This document shows positions 39,008-47,006 of a stretch of 64,000 bases of DNA, piece by piece. Under the pieces are notes generated by a model that had not been told where the DNA came from, did not search any database, and saw nothing but the letters and a program-made list of their open reading frames with translations. The stretch lies in the NCBI RefSeq assembly GCF_009761675.1, contig NZ_QUZH01000023.1:248001-312000 (forward strand). The letters run 5' to 3'. Made by a program: the position numbers and the translations under genes. Position 1 is the first letter of the stretch; every line of letters begins with the position of its first letter. This DNA is from Bhargavaea sp. CC-171006. GTDB taxonomy: Bacteria > Bacillota > Bacilli > Bacillales_A > Planococcaceae.

Positions 39008-39575
39008 ACAATCCCTCCTCGCGGATAAAGCGGATCACCGGGTCCGGAACCAGATATCTGACCGAACGCCCCGCTTCAAGCTTTTGTCTCAGGATGGTCG
39101 AGGACAGATCGATCTGCGGGATACTGACCATTCTGACCGGGTACCTGCCGGAAGCGCTGCTGCCGGGACGGGGAACACCGATAAACGCCACTTTCTCCAC
39201 GAGCGCATCGATGTCATGCCAGGTATGCAGCTGTTCGATGCTGTCACCGCCGATGATGAATGAAAAATCTGATCCTGGTTCCCGTTCAAGGAGCAGATCC
39301 ATTGTCCTGGACGTATAGGAAACGCCTCCCGACTCCACTTCGATGGGCTCGACCGTGAAAGAAGGATTGCCGCCGACTGCCAGCTTTGTCATCTCCAGCC
39401 GCTGCCAAGGTTCCGCATCGCCTTCCTTCACCTTGTGAGGAGGGATGGCGTTTGGCATAAAGCGGATTTCATCGAGGCCTGCAGCGTCACGGACGCCTTC
39501 GGCAATCATCAGATGGCCGATATGGGGCGGATTGAACGTCCCGCCCAGTATGCCGACCTTCTTTCGCTCACTCAC
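38988..39575 (-). CDS. nadD: Nicotinate-nucleotide adenylyltransferase
   Basis: 195 aa. It transfers AMP from ATP to nicotinate mononucleotide in NAD synthesis. The HxGH-type motif GGTFNPPHIGHL lies at residues 11-22 and the ISSTxxR-like region DLSSTILRQKL near the end. The GTG start at 39575 overlaps yhbY by 8 nt. Confidence 0.96.
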   Translation of the reverse strand: MSERKKVGILGGTFNPPHIGHLMIAEGVRDAAGLDEIRFMPNAIPPHKVKEGDAEPWQRLEMTKLAVGGNPSFTVEPIEVESGGVSYTSRTMDLLLEREPGSDFSFIIGGDSIEQLHTWHDIDALVEKVAFIGVPRPGSSASGRYPVRMVSIPQIDLSSTILRQKLEAGRSVRYLVPDPVIRFIREEGLYEGRTS

Positions 39576-39864
39576 CAGGAAGCACGAGACGCTTATTGTC
39601 CCTCGACTCCCGGTAGAGCACGATCGTCTTGCCGATCACTTGAACGAGCTCAGCACGGGTCCTTTTGGAAAGCATCTGTGCGACTTCCTCTTTTTCCTCC
39701 GGCGCATTCTGAAGAATGGCCACCTTGATCAGCTCGCGTTTTTCCAGTGCTTCGGAAATGCCGCTGATCAGTTCATCATTGACACCCTGTTTTCCCACCT
39801 GGAAGACGGGCTGCAGATGATGCGCCTCGCTTCTCAGGAATCTTTTTTGTTTTCCGGTCAGCAT
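39568..39864 (-). CDS. yhbY: Ribosome assembly RNA-binding protein YhbY (YqeI)
   Basis: 98 aa CRM-domain protein (MLTGKQKRFLRSEAHHLQPV) with the GxxG loop in QVGKQGVND. It is associated with pre-50S subunits. ATG 39864 has GGAGGAATC upstream and overlaps the aroE stop by 7 nt. Confidence 0.95.
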   Translation of the reverse strand: MLTGKQKRFLRSEAHHLQPVFQVGKQGVNDELISGISEALEKRELIKVAILQNAPEEKEEVAQMLSKRTRAELVQVIGKTIVLYRESRDNKRLVLPGE

Positions 39865-40691
39865 GTTGATTCCTCCATTTCTGCTATCAGCCGTTGTCTT
39901 GTTCCAAGCGTGTCCGGCATCAGGCCTGTCCATTCATTGAAGGCAAGCGCACCCTGCCAGATGAACATGCCGAGTCCGTCCACGATTTCATTTCCGTTCT
40001 TCATCGCCGCTTTCAGGAATTCCGTATGGAGGGGGCTGTAGACAATATCCGCCACTACTGCCCCCGGATCCAGGTTGCCGATGGCGATAGGCAGGCCGTC
40101 TGTTGCGGTCGACATACCGACAGGCGTCGTCTGGATGATGATTCCGAAATCGCCCAGCCTCTCTGCCGCTTCATCAAGGCCGAGAGCCTCACCGCCAATA
40201 CGGCTGCAGAGTTTCTCGGCCTTTTCCACGGTGCGGTTGCATACCGAAATTTGTCCATACCCGCCCTGGCTCATGGAAAGGGCAATTCCGTTTGCCGCAC
40301 CGCCTGCCCCGATGATCAGCACGCGGTCATTTCTCCGGGCGGTGCCGATCCGCTCCTCGAGCGAACGGACAAAACCGGGCCCGTCAGTATTCATTCCGAG
40401 CAGACGGCCATCCGGCAATACCTTGACCGTATTCACCGCCTGCATCTCAGAGGCGAGCGGGTCCACTTCGTCCAGGTACGGAATGATCGTCTGCTTATGC
40501 GGCACCGTCACATTCCATCCTGAGGCACCCAGGCGGCGCAATGCGGCAACAGCGTCGCCCACCGTCCCCGCCGGAACATGGACCGGGATATAGGAGGCAT
40601 CGATGCGATTTTCCCTAAACCACGTCTCATGCATGGCCGGCGACTTTGAATGGGATACCGGGTCACCGATGACTGCATACCATTTTTTCAT
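39858..40691 (-). CDS. aroE: Shikimate dehydrogenase (NADP+)
   Basis: 277 aa. The substrate site is SHSKSPAMHETWF, the catalytic Lys/Asp are in NVTVPHKQTII and NTDGPG, and the NADP-binding loop is GAGGAANGIA. It performs the fourth step of aromatic biosynthesis. It sits between yqeH and yhbY as in B. subtilis. Confidence 0.96.
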   Translation of the reverse strand: MKKWYAVIGDPVSHSKSPAMHETWFRENRIDASYIPVHVPAGTVGDAVAALRRLGASGWNVTVPHKQTIIPYLDEVDPLASEMQAVNTVKVLPDGRLLGMNTDGPGFVRSLEERIGTARRNDRVLIIGAGGAANGIALSMSQGGYGQISVCNRTVEKAEKLCSRIGGEALGLDEAAERLGDFGIIIQTTPVGMSTATDGLPIAIGNLDPGAVVADIVYSPLHTEFLKAAMKNGNEIVDGLGMFIWQGALAFNEWTGLMPDTLGTRQRLIAEMEESTC

Positions 40692-40703
40692 TTGTTATCC
40701 CCC

Positions 40704-41804
40704 TCAGATCAGGGAAGGCCGGAGTATGACCGCAACCCCAACGGGCGCATGGACCGCCACGACTTTCCCTGCCTGCTGGACCGTGATCCAGCCGAGACCA
40801 GAGATGACGATGTCCGTCCTCTCTTCCCTGATTGAAAATTCATGCCGCACAAGTTCCGGAAATGCATCCGCATCCGCCGACGGAGGCGTCAGAAGCTCGC
40901 CTTTTTGACGGGCATACAAGTCGTCTGCCTTCTCCAGCTTTGTCCGGTGGATATCAAGCGCATTGGAAACATGGACGGTGAACGCCGTGCGCCCGCCCTT
41001 CAGATAATCGAACCGTGCCAGCCCACCGAGGAATAGAGTCTGCTCCTCATTCAGCTGGAACACCTTTGGCTTGATCTCCTTTTTCGGCGTGATCACTTTC
41101 AGGTCCTTTGCATCCAGAAGATGCGCCATCTGATGATGGTTGATGATGCCCGGAGTGTCATACATGGATTTTCCGTCATCAAGCGGAATATCAATCATAT
41201 CCAGCGTGGTCCCCGGGAAGTGGGATGTCGTGATGACGTCTTCGCCGCCCGCGACCTGCTTGATGATCCGGTTGATGAAAGTCGACTTTCCGACATTCGT
41301 ACAGCCGACCACATAAACATCACGGCCGGACCGAAGCTCTTCGATGCGCCGCATTGCACTGTCGATGCCGGTCCCTTTGTCGGCGCTCACTAGCAGGACA
41401 TCCTCCGGCTGCAGTCCGAGTTTCCTGGATTCGGAAGTCATCCAGTGGATGAGTTTGTTTTCTTTCACCGATTTTGGCAGCAGGTCCACTTTGTTGCCGA
41501 CGAGGAGCACAGGGTTGGAACCGGCGAAACGGTGCATGCCCGGAATCCAGCTTCCGTTAAAGTCGAAGATGTCGACGACGTAGACAACAAGTGCATCCTT
41601 GGAGCCGATCGTATTCAGGATCTTCAGGAAATCATCGTCCGTCAGCGGCACCGGCTCCAATTCGTTGTAGTTCCGCAGCCGGAAACAACGCCGGCAGAGA
41701 GGCATTTCTTTTTCAAGGGTGGCCGCCGGCGCATATCCCGGAGCTTTTTCATCTTCGGTCTGCAGGATGGCCCCGCATCCGATACAGGTTTTCTCCTCGG
41801 TCAC
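40704..41804 (-). CDS. yqeH: Ribosome biogenesis GTPase YqeH
   Basis: 366 aa, exactly the B. subtilis length. A treble-clef zinc finger (CIGCG ... CRRCF) precedes a circularly permuted GTPase in which G4 (GNKVDL) comes before G1 (GCTNVGKSTF) and G3 (DTPGI). It is needed for 30S assembly. The start is GTG 41804 with GGAGGAG upstream, overlapping the yqeG stop by 4 nt (GTGA). Confidence 0.96.
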   Translation of the reverse strand: MTEEKTCIGCGAILQTEDEKAPGYAPAATLEKEMPLCRRCFRLRNYNELEPVPLTDDDFLKILNTIGSKDALVVYVVDIFDFNGSWIPGMHRFAGSNPVLLVGNKVDLLPKSVKENKLIHWMTSESRKLGLQPEDVLLVSADKGTGIDSAMRRIEELRSGRDVYVVGCTNVGKSTFINRIIKQVAGGEDVITTSHFPGTTLDMIDIPLDDGKSMYDTPGIINHHQMAHLLDAKDLKVITPKKEIKPKVFQLNEEQTLFLGGLARFDYLKGGRTAFTVHVSNALDIHRTKLEKADDLYARQKGELLTPPSADADAFPELVRHEFSIREERTDIVISGLGWITVQQAGKVVAVHAPVGVAVILRPSLI

Positions 41805-42322
41805 TTGATCTCCTCCCAATCGATGAGCCCACGTTTTTTGAGCTTTTTCATGATGAAACGTTCGACCTTCCGGTTGAACCGTGTGGCCAATCCGTCCGAG
41901 CTGGCGACCGGAACGACGAGCACTGTCTGCAGCCCGCTGCGGTTCCCGCCGAAGATATCCGTCAGCAGCTGGTCGCCGATCACGACAACCTGTTCTTTAG
42001 GAATACCCATCTGGCGGACCGCCTGGCGGAACGCTCTGCCCATCGGCTTGCGCGCCTGGTGGATGAACGGGATGCCAAGCGGGTCAGCGAATGCCTTGAC
42101 GCGGGCTTCGTTATTGTTCGACACGATGGTCACATGGATGCCCGCCTCGCGCATATCCTTCATCCAGTCGATGATTTCCGCGGTCGCGTCGGGCCTGTCC
42201 CATTCGACGAGCGTATTGTCCAGGTCGGTGATGATTCCCCGGATCCCGTTGTTTTTAAGTTTTTCCGGAGTTACCCGGAAAACATTCTTCACATATTCAT
42301 TCGGCAAGAAAAGACGATACAC
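41801..42322 (-). CDS. yqeG: YqeG family HAD phosphatase
   Basis: 173 aa HAD IIIA phosphatase. Motif I is DLDNTL, motif II VSNNNE, the Lys is in ARKPMG, and motif III is GDQLLTDI. It is related to phosphatidylglycerophosphatase. GTG 42322 is chosen because GGAG lies eight bases upstream and the family start aligns here. A GTG three codons earlier lacks a usable ribosome binding site. It is first gene of the long yqeG-yqeH-aroE-yhbY-nadD-yqeK-rsfS-yqeM run. Confidence 0.93.
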   Translation of the reverse strand: MYRLFLPNEYVKNVFRVTPEKLKNNGIRGIITDLDNTLVEWDRPDATAEIIDWMKDMREAGIHVTIVSNNNEARVKAFADPLGIPFIHQARKPMGRAFRQAVRQMGIPKEQVVVIGDQLLTDIFGGNRSGLQTVLVVPVASSDGLATRFNRKVERFIMKKLKKRGLIDWEEIK

Positions 42323-42356
42323 CCAATTCACTCCATTGACTCTGAATTCTTTCCCG

Positions 42357-42365
42357 ATTATACCA
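42357..42365 (-). promoter_or_regulatory. Extended -10 promoter for the yqeG operon
   Basis: TGGTATAAT on the minus strand is a perfect -10 with a TGn extension. No good -35 is seen. It is divergent from sigK. Confidence 0.6.
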
Positions 42366-42403
42366 CAGCGCCGCTCTGTCCCACATCCCGGGACCGGTCA
42401 TTC

Positions 42404-42432
42404 TCATGATTCCTCACATTGTGACATATGGT
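42404..42432 (+). promoter_or_regulatory. Candidate sigma-E promoter for sigK
   Basis: TCATGAT (42404-42410) matches five of seven sigma-E -35 positions. It is followed after 14 bp by CATATGGT (42425-42432), which fits the -10 pattern CATANNNT. The start would be near 42440, with the ribosome binding site at 42448. sigK is transcribed by sigma-E with SpoIIID in B. subtilis. Confidence 0.6.
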
Positions 42433-42459
42433 GGCAGAAACAATAATGGAGGTGTTGGC

Positions 42460-43191
42460 GTGAGCGGGATCTTCACTGCACTGCTTCAGCTGTGGGCGGA
42501 TATCCCCGCACTGGTCGGCTACCTGAAAGGCCAGGCGTTCCAGAAGCCGATGAATGCGGAGGAAGAGGCAGACTGCCTCAGGCGGGTGGCCGAGGGTGAC
42601 GACAGCGCAAGGGATGAACTGATCGAGCGCAATATGCGTCTCGTCGCCCATATCGTGAAGAAGTTCCATCCGAGGCACGAACAGCTGGACGACTACATCT
42701 CAATCGGCACAATCGGCCTCATGAAAGCTGTAGGCAGCTTTACCCCGGACAAGAAAACCAAGTTCTCCACATTCGCCGCACGCTGCATCGAGAATGAAAT
42801 CCTCATGCATCTCCGTGCCCAGAAAAAGGTCCAGAAAGATGTATCCCTATATGAGCCGATCGGCATCGACAAGGACGGTTACTCCCTGCAGATCACCGAT
42901 GTCCTAAAAGTCGATGAATCAACAGCCGATGACCGGCTGGAGCGGAAGGAACGCTTTGACCGGTTGTACCGGCACCTGACCAAGCTTGATGAACGCGAGC
43001 TGGAAATCATCCAGAGACGCTACGGCCTGCTGGATGATCATCCGATGACCCAGAAAGAGATCGCCGCGCAGCTGAACATATCGCGCAGTTACGTCTCACG
43101 GATCGAGAAAAGGGCCCTCGTCAAGCTTTATCAGCAGTTCAAGCATGAAAAAAGCCCCTCTCCCGCTGAGCGCGGGGGAAGGACCGACTAA
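42460..43191 (+). CDS. sigK: RNA polymerase sporulation sigma factor pro-SigK, uninterrupted
   Basis: 243 aa from GTG 42460 with GGAGGT six bases upstream. The hydrophobic pro-sequence (SGIFTALLQLWADIPALVGY) ends near residue 20, just before LKGQAF, the expected SpoIVFB processing area. Region 2 (LISIGTIGLMKA, ARCIENEILMHLRA) and region 4 (MTQKEIAAQLNISRSYVSRI) are intact. It controls late mother-cell genes. In B. subtilis the gene is split by the skin prophage-like element; here it is continuous, and yqeG and mtnN flank it directly. It is one of few plus-strand genes. Confidence 0.96.
   Translation: MSGIFTALLQLWADIPALVGYLKGQAFQKPMNAEEEADCLRRVAEGDDSARDELIERNMRLVAHIVKKFHPRHEQLDDYISIGTIGLMKAVGSFTPDKKTKFSTFAARCIENEILMHLRAQKKVQKDVSLYEPIGIDKDGYSLQITDVLKVDESTADDRLERKERFDRLYRHLTKLDERELEIIQRRYGLLDDHPMTQKEIAAQLNISRSYVSRIEKRALVKLYQQFKHEKSPSPAERGGRTD
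43148..43182 (-). terminator. Minus-strand terminator inside the 3' end of sigK
   Basis: A GC-rich inverted repeat (CCCCTCTCCCGC against GCGGGGGAAGG with one mismatch) is followed on the minus strand by TTTTTT. It terminates the mtnN/small-peptide transcript while also encoding the last codons of SigK. Confidence 0.7.
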
Positions 43192-43192
43192 A

Positions 43193-43276
43193 TCACTTTT
43201 CGGAACCGAGCTGGAACATCATGACTCCAGCGAGGATACCGGTCACAATCAAAGAACCTGCCATTAGATAAAGCAC
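43193..43276 (-). CDS. Predicted 27-aa single-helix membrane peptide
   Basis: GTG 43276, read as MLYLMAGSLIVTGILAGVMM and then FQLGSEK, is one membrane-spanning helix with a short charged tail. AGGGAG lies eight bases upstream. The stop lies 2 bp from the convergent sigK stop, and a terminator follows. Not recognised. It could be a toxin-like or regulatory small membrane protein, or a non-functional frame. Confidence 0.5.
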   Translation of the reverse strand: MLYLMAGSLIVTGILAGVMMFQLGSEK

Positions 43277-43329
43277 ATTGTTCACTCCCTGTCCAAGTAG
43301 TGATTCACTTATTCGATTATACCATGCGA

Positions 43330-44025
43330 TCACTGAAGATTCGAGACCGTACGAATGACCGCTTCCGCCGAATGTTTCGCCGCCTTCGGCAGAAACTCGT
43401 CAAACGACACGGCTGACTCCTTGCCCGCAATATCCGAAAGGGCCCGGACGACAACAAAAGGCACATTGAACTGGTGACACACCTGCGCAACGGCAGCCGC
43501 CTCCATCTCAGAAGCAAGCGCATCGGGGAACAGTTCACGCACGCCGGCGACGCGTTCAGCATCGGACATGAAGGAATCCCCGGTGACGATCAGCCCTTCC
43601 GCTGAAGCGTGTTCACCGATGTCTGCCACTGCTTTGTGTGCTGCTTCCATGAGCCTGCCGTCTGCAACGAATGCAGGGGGAAGCTGCGGAACCTGACCGT
43701 ATTCGTAGCCGAACGCCGTCACATCCACATCGTGATGCCGCACTTCCGACGAAATGACGACCGTACCGATTTCATGATTGCTGTTGAAGCCGCCGGCAGA
43801 TCCTGTATTGATCACGGCATCAGGCTTGAACCGGTCGAGCAATACAGCCGTAGACATCGCTGCATTTACTTTTCCGATCCCGCTCTTTAGCAGGATGACG
43901 TCCGCACCATTCAGCTTTCCGGACGTGTACTCGCTGTTTCCGGCAATCGTCGTCTCTTTTTCTTCGATCCGGCTGCGCAGAAGCTCAACCTCTTCTTCCA
44001 TCGCGCCGATAATGGCTATTTTCAT
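43330..44025 (-). CDS. mtnN: 5'-methylthioadenosine/S-adenosylhomocysteine nucleosidase
   Basis: 231 aa. It hydrolyses MTA and SAH to adenine plus the thioribose product for methionine recycling. Active-site segments are TGSAGG and [12 protein letters not shown], with the catalytic Asp in ALSDIAG. GGAGGATTC precedes the ATG. The yrrT-mccAB genes that accompany it in B. subtilis are not here. Confidence 0.96.
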   Translation of the reverse strand: MKIAIIGAMEEEVELLRSRIEEKETTIAGNSEYTSGKLNGADVILLKSGIGKVNAAMSTAVLLDRFKPDAVINTGSAGGFNSNHEIGTVVISSEVRHHDVDVTAFGYEYGQVPQLPPAFVADGRLMEAAHKAVADIGEHASAEGLIVTGDSFMSDAERVAGVRELFPDALASEMEAAAVAQVCHQFNVPFVVVRALSDIAGKESAVSFDEFLPKAAKHSAEAVIRTVSNLQ

Positions 44026-44050
44026 ACCAGAATCCTCCGTTCAGCTCCGG

Positions 44051-44740
44051 TCAATAGGCCCCTTCAAGCGTTTTCAGCTTATCGAGCCGTACCGGCATCC
44101 AGCCTTCGCCGTCCACCCATTCCAGGTGGACATTATATTTTTCACCTTTATCTCCGGTCGATACGGTCCCGATTGATTTCTGCGGGCCGCCGCCGTTTTT
44201 CACATACCATACGATCATGTCGCTTTCAGGGATTCCCGTGGCATATGACATGGCCCGGACTTTTTCCTTCCAATCGACATGGCCTTTCTCGTAAACCGAG
44301 ACGTGTTCGCCGGACTGCTCGGTACCGATCGGTTTCCAGGAAGTGTCGACGATTGTTTCTTCGACAATGCCTTCGTCCGAAGGGGTCCGGATCACTTTGC
44401 CTGGCTGGTCGGATTCCTGGGCTTCCTCCCCGCTGTTCTCAGCGTCGGGATCCTCTTCTTCGGAGGCTTTTTCCCGATTATCGGAATCCTTCTCCCCGGT
44501 TTCATCCGTTTCACCGTCAGCATCATCGGCCGGCGCGTTTCCGCCATCCGGTCCGCCGTTGCCTTCGGACTGTTCTGCTCCTGCCCCACGGCCGCTGTCG
44601 GCCGCCTGATCATCGCCGCCGGTGAATATGCCCACTGCAGTGATGGCGATCAGGACAAAGACGACACCGATCAGGATATTCAGGAGCCGGTTTGACTTCT
44701 GGCGGTTTCGGGCCACCCTGGAAAAATTCTTTTCTTCCAT
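44051..44740 (-). CDS. yrrS: YrrS family membrane-anchored protein (DUF1510)
   Basis: 229 aa. A basic cytoplasmic N-terminus is followed by one membrane helix (LLNILIGVVFVLIAITAVGIF, about 19-39). A very acidic, Gly/Glu/Asp-rich linker spans about 42-115. The C-terminal extracellular DUF1510 domain has HVDWKEKVRAMSYATGIPES and IVWYVKNGGGP. In B. subtilis yrrS is in a forespore operon with the penicillin-binding protein gene pbpI, which is absent here. GGGGGAGGAG precedes the ATG. Confidence 0.9.
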   Translation of the reverse strand: MEEKNFSRVARNRQKSNRLLNILIGVVFVLIAITAVGIFTGGDDQAADSGRGAGAEQSEGNGGPDGGNAPADDADGETDETGEKDSDNREKASEEEDPDAENSGEEAQESDQPGKVIRTPSDEGIVEETIVDTSWKPIGTEQSGEHVSVYEKGHVDWKEKVRAMSYATGIPESDMIVWYVKNGGGPQKSIGTVSTGDKGEKYNVHLEWVDGEGWMPVRLDKLKTLEGAY

Positions 44741-44764
44741 GCCATCTCCTCCCCCGGTTACTCT

Positions 44765-44793
44765 ATCATAAACGATTTCCGCTTATTTGACGA
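44765..44793 (-). promoter_or_regulatory. Candidate promoter for yrrS-mtnN
   Basis: TCGTCA (44788-44793), 17 bp, TATGAT (44765-44770) on the minus strand. It lies between the greA terminator and yrrS. The remaining about 130 bp of the gap shows nothing else recognisable. Confidence 0.45.
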
Positions 44794-44922
44794 AATCATT
44801 ACCGGATTGTTTCAGTTTGATTAAGAGGAATTTTCATTTCCAAAAAATGCTTGGTCATCCCGGATGTTATGCAACATGTCCCGCTGGTTCATCAGACCGT
44901 CAGTGATTTTTATCAATGCAAT

Positions 44923-44996
44923 AAAAAAGCTGATTTCCGCGGAAGGTCCCCCGCTTGCCTGCGGTTGCGGAACCTTCTGCTTGAATCAGCCGTTTT
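44923..44996 (-). terminator. Long nested terminator after greA
   Basis: The outer arms GCTGATT/AATCAGC, the middle arms GAAGGT/ACCTTC and an inner CCGC/GCGG form a nested stem. Six T follow on the minus strand. It ends about 40 bp past the greA stop. Confidence 0.75.
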
Positions 44997-45037
44997 GATT
45001 TATGCAACTGCCTGAGGCAAAAAGCCGGCAGGGGCAA

Positions 45038-45508
45038 TCAGCTGATGGACGTGATTTCTACATCCATCTCGCCGCCCGGCGTCATGATCTTGACACGGTC
45101 GCCGACGGTGCGGCCGAGGAGTCCCCTGGCGATCGGCGAGTCGTTCGAGATGCGGCCTTCGAACGGATCCGCCTCTGCCGAACCGACGATGGTATACGAT
45201 TCCTCATCGCCGTCCGCTTCCTTGAACGTCACGGTTTTGCCAAGCTGCACGCGGTCATCATCACCGTTGTCTTCGATGATTTCGGCATTGCGGATCATCG
45301 ATTCGAGTGTGGAGATGCGGCCTTCGATGAACGCCTGGTCCTCTTTGGCCGAATCGTACTCGGAGTTCTCGGACAGGTCGCCGAAACTGCGCGCGACTTT
45401 GATGCGCTCAACAACTTCTTTTCGTTTAACCGTTTTCAAATAGTCGAGTTCTTCAATGAGCTTCTCTTTTCCCGCCTGTGTCATTGGAAATTTTTTCTCT
45501 GTGGACAT
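45038..45508 (-). CDS. greA: Transcription elongation factor GreA
   Basis: 156 aa. The N-terminal coiled-coil domain ends at the acidic tip ([15 protein letters not shown]), which reaches the RNA polymerase active site to rescue backtracked complexes. A C-terminal FKBP-like domain follows ([16 protein letters not shown]). AAGGAGAG precedes the ATG. Confidence 0.97.
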   Translation of the reverse strand: MSTEKKFPMTQAGKEKLIEELDYLKTVKRKEVVERIKVARSFGDLSENSEYDSAKEDQAFIEGRISTLESMIRNAEIIEDNGDDDRVQLGKTVTFKEADGDEESYTIVGSAEADPFEGRISNDSPIARGLLGRTVGDRVKIMTPGGEMDVEITSIS

Positions 45509-45616
45509 AAATAATCTCTCCTTCGCGTCTTTCCTTCATAAAAAGAATACTATGCCGCCCCGTGGCCGGGAATGCGACATAGCGGAAATGTGATGGTTTT
45601 AACTGACAAGAGTATA

Positions 45617-46255
45617 TTACAGATTTTGTGGAGATTCAAGAATTGTTTTTATTTTCGTCACCATCAGATCGATTGCGACTTTGTTTTCCCCGCCTTCGGG
45701 GATGATCAGATCCGCATATCGTTTTGTCGGCTCGATGAACTGGTTGTGCATCGGCCTGACGACCGACAGATACTGGCCGATCACCGAACTGATCGAACGG
45801 CCGCGCTCTTCGATATCCCGCTGGATGCGGCGGATGATGCGGAGGTCCGCATCGGTATCGACAAAGAGCTTGATGTCCATCAGTTCACGCAGCCTGGCAT
45901 CATCCAGCACCAGGATCCCCTCGATGATGATGACGTCCTTTGGCTCGATCTCCACGGTCTTGTCAGAGCGCGTATGTAGCGCATAATCATACACCGGGCG
46001 ATTGACCGGACGCCCGACAAGCAGTTCCTTGATGTGCTCGATGAGGAGGTCCGTATCAAATGCGAGCGGATGGTCATAGTTCGTCTTGAGACGTTCTTCG
46101 AATGCCAGATCGGACTGGTCTTTGTAGTAATAGTCATGTTCAATCACGACGACGGAATGTTCCTTCACGACGTCATAGATTGCACGGGTGACGCTCGTCT
46201 TGCCGGACCCGGAGCCTCCGGCAATTCCGATGATGAGCGGCCGTTTTTTCGTCAT
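45617..46255 (-). CDS. udk: Uridine kinase
   Basis: 212 aa. Walker A is [12 protein letters not shown] at the N-terminus, with the nucleoside-binding region [13 protein letters not shown] and DYALHTR. It phosphorylates uridine and cytidine in salvage. The ATG overlaps the trmR stop by 4 nt. Confidence 0.97.
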   Translation of the reverse strand: MTKKRPLIIGIAGGSGSGKTSVTRAIYDVVKEHSVVVIEHDYYYKDQSDLAFEERLKTNYDHPLAFDTDLLIEHIKELLVGRPVNRPVYDYALHTRSDKTVEIEPKDVIIIEGILVLDDARLRELMDIKLFVDTDADLRIIRRIQRDIEERGRSISSVIGQYLSVVRPMHNQFIEPTKRYADLIIPEGGENKVAIDLMVTKIKTILESPQNL

Positions 46256-46917
46256 AATGCTGCACCTTCTTCGGTTGTTTCTTTTTTCGTGCTGATCATG
46301 AGGCCGTCGCCGACCGGCAAAAGAGCCGAATCATAGCCGGGATGCGACATCAGCCATTCCGTGAACTCCTTGAGCTTGCGGATCATCGTCCGATTTTTCC
46401 TGGGGATGTCCTTCGGATCTTCGGCGGCCAGGCCATGCATGAACATGTTGTCACAATAAATCACGCCGCGGCTGGACAGCAGCGGCTCATAAATGTCAAA
46501 AAACCTTCTGTACTGCCCTTTGGCGGCATCGATGAACAGGGCATCGAACGGCCCCTCCGGAAGGTTGTCCCCTAGCTCCAGTGCATCTCCCCGGACTAGC
46601 CGGATCCGACCCGAAGCCGCGGAAAGGGCGATATTTTCCTCAGCCTTTTCCTGCATGGCCTGATCACGCTCGATTGTCACCACTTCGGTACCCGGAAGCG
46701 CCTCGGCCATCCTGATTGCGGAATATCCGATTGCCGTCCCGATCTCCAGGATCCTTTCGGGCCGCTGCACACGGAGGATCTGGAGCAGCGCCTCCATCCC
46801 CTCCAGCTGCATGATCGGCACCCGTTGATCACGGGCATATTGTTCAATCTCCAAGATCCGCTCCGGTCGGGGAGAGATCAGTTTTTCCGAATATCGGCTA
46901 TATTCGTGTTCCATCAT
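46252..46917 (-). CDS. trmR: tRNA 5-hydroxyuridine methyltransferase TrmR (YrrM)
   Basis: 221 aa class I O-methyltransferase with motif [18 protein letters not shown] and the metal-site region [13 protein letters not shown]. In B. subtilis TrmR makes 5-methoxyuridine at tRNA position 34 from ho5U. The U32-peptidase-like hydroxylation genes trhP1/trhP2 (yrrN/yrrO) that follow it in B. subtilis are missing, with udk placed directly after. A caffeoyl-CoA-type O-methyltransferase with another substrate is the alternative. Confidence 0.88.
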   Translation of the reverse strand: MMEHEYSRYSEKLISPRPERILEIEQYARDQRVPIMQLEGMEALLQILRVQRPERILEIGTAIGYSAIRMAEALPGTEVVTIERDQAMQEKAEENIALSAASGRIRLVRGDALELGDNLPEGPFDALFIDAAKGQYRRFFDIYEPLLSSRGVIYCDNMFMHGLAAEDPKDIPRKNRTMIRKLKEFTEWLMSHPGYDSALLPVGDGLMISTKKETTEEGAAL

Positions 46918-46950
46918 TCACACCTGCTTATCCCAAAAAAATACCCGTTC

Positions 46951-46959
46951 ATCATAGCA
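46951..46959 (-). promoter_or_regulatory. Extended -10 promoter for trmR-udk
   Basis: TGCTATGAT on the minus strand lies 34 bp before the trmR start, directly after the mltG terminator. No clear -35. Confidence 0.5.
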
Positions 46960-46970
46960 TTATTCACATG

Positions 46971-47002
46971 AAAAGAGAAGGAAAGCGGAAGCTCTCCTTC
47001 TC
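46971..47002 (-). terminator. Terminator after mltG
   Basis: GAGAAGGA pairs with TCCTTCTC around a 12-nt loop and is followed by TTTT on the minus strand, 4 bp past the mltG stop. Confidence 0.8.
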
Positions 47003-47006
47003 CTGA

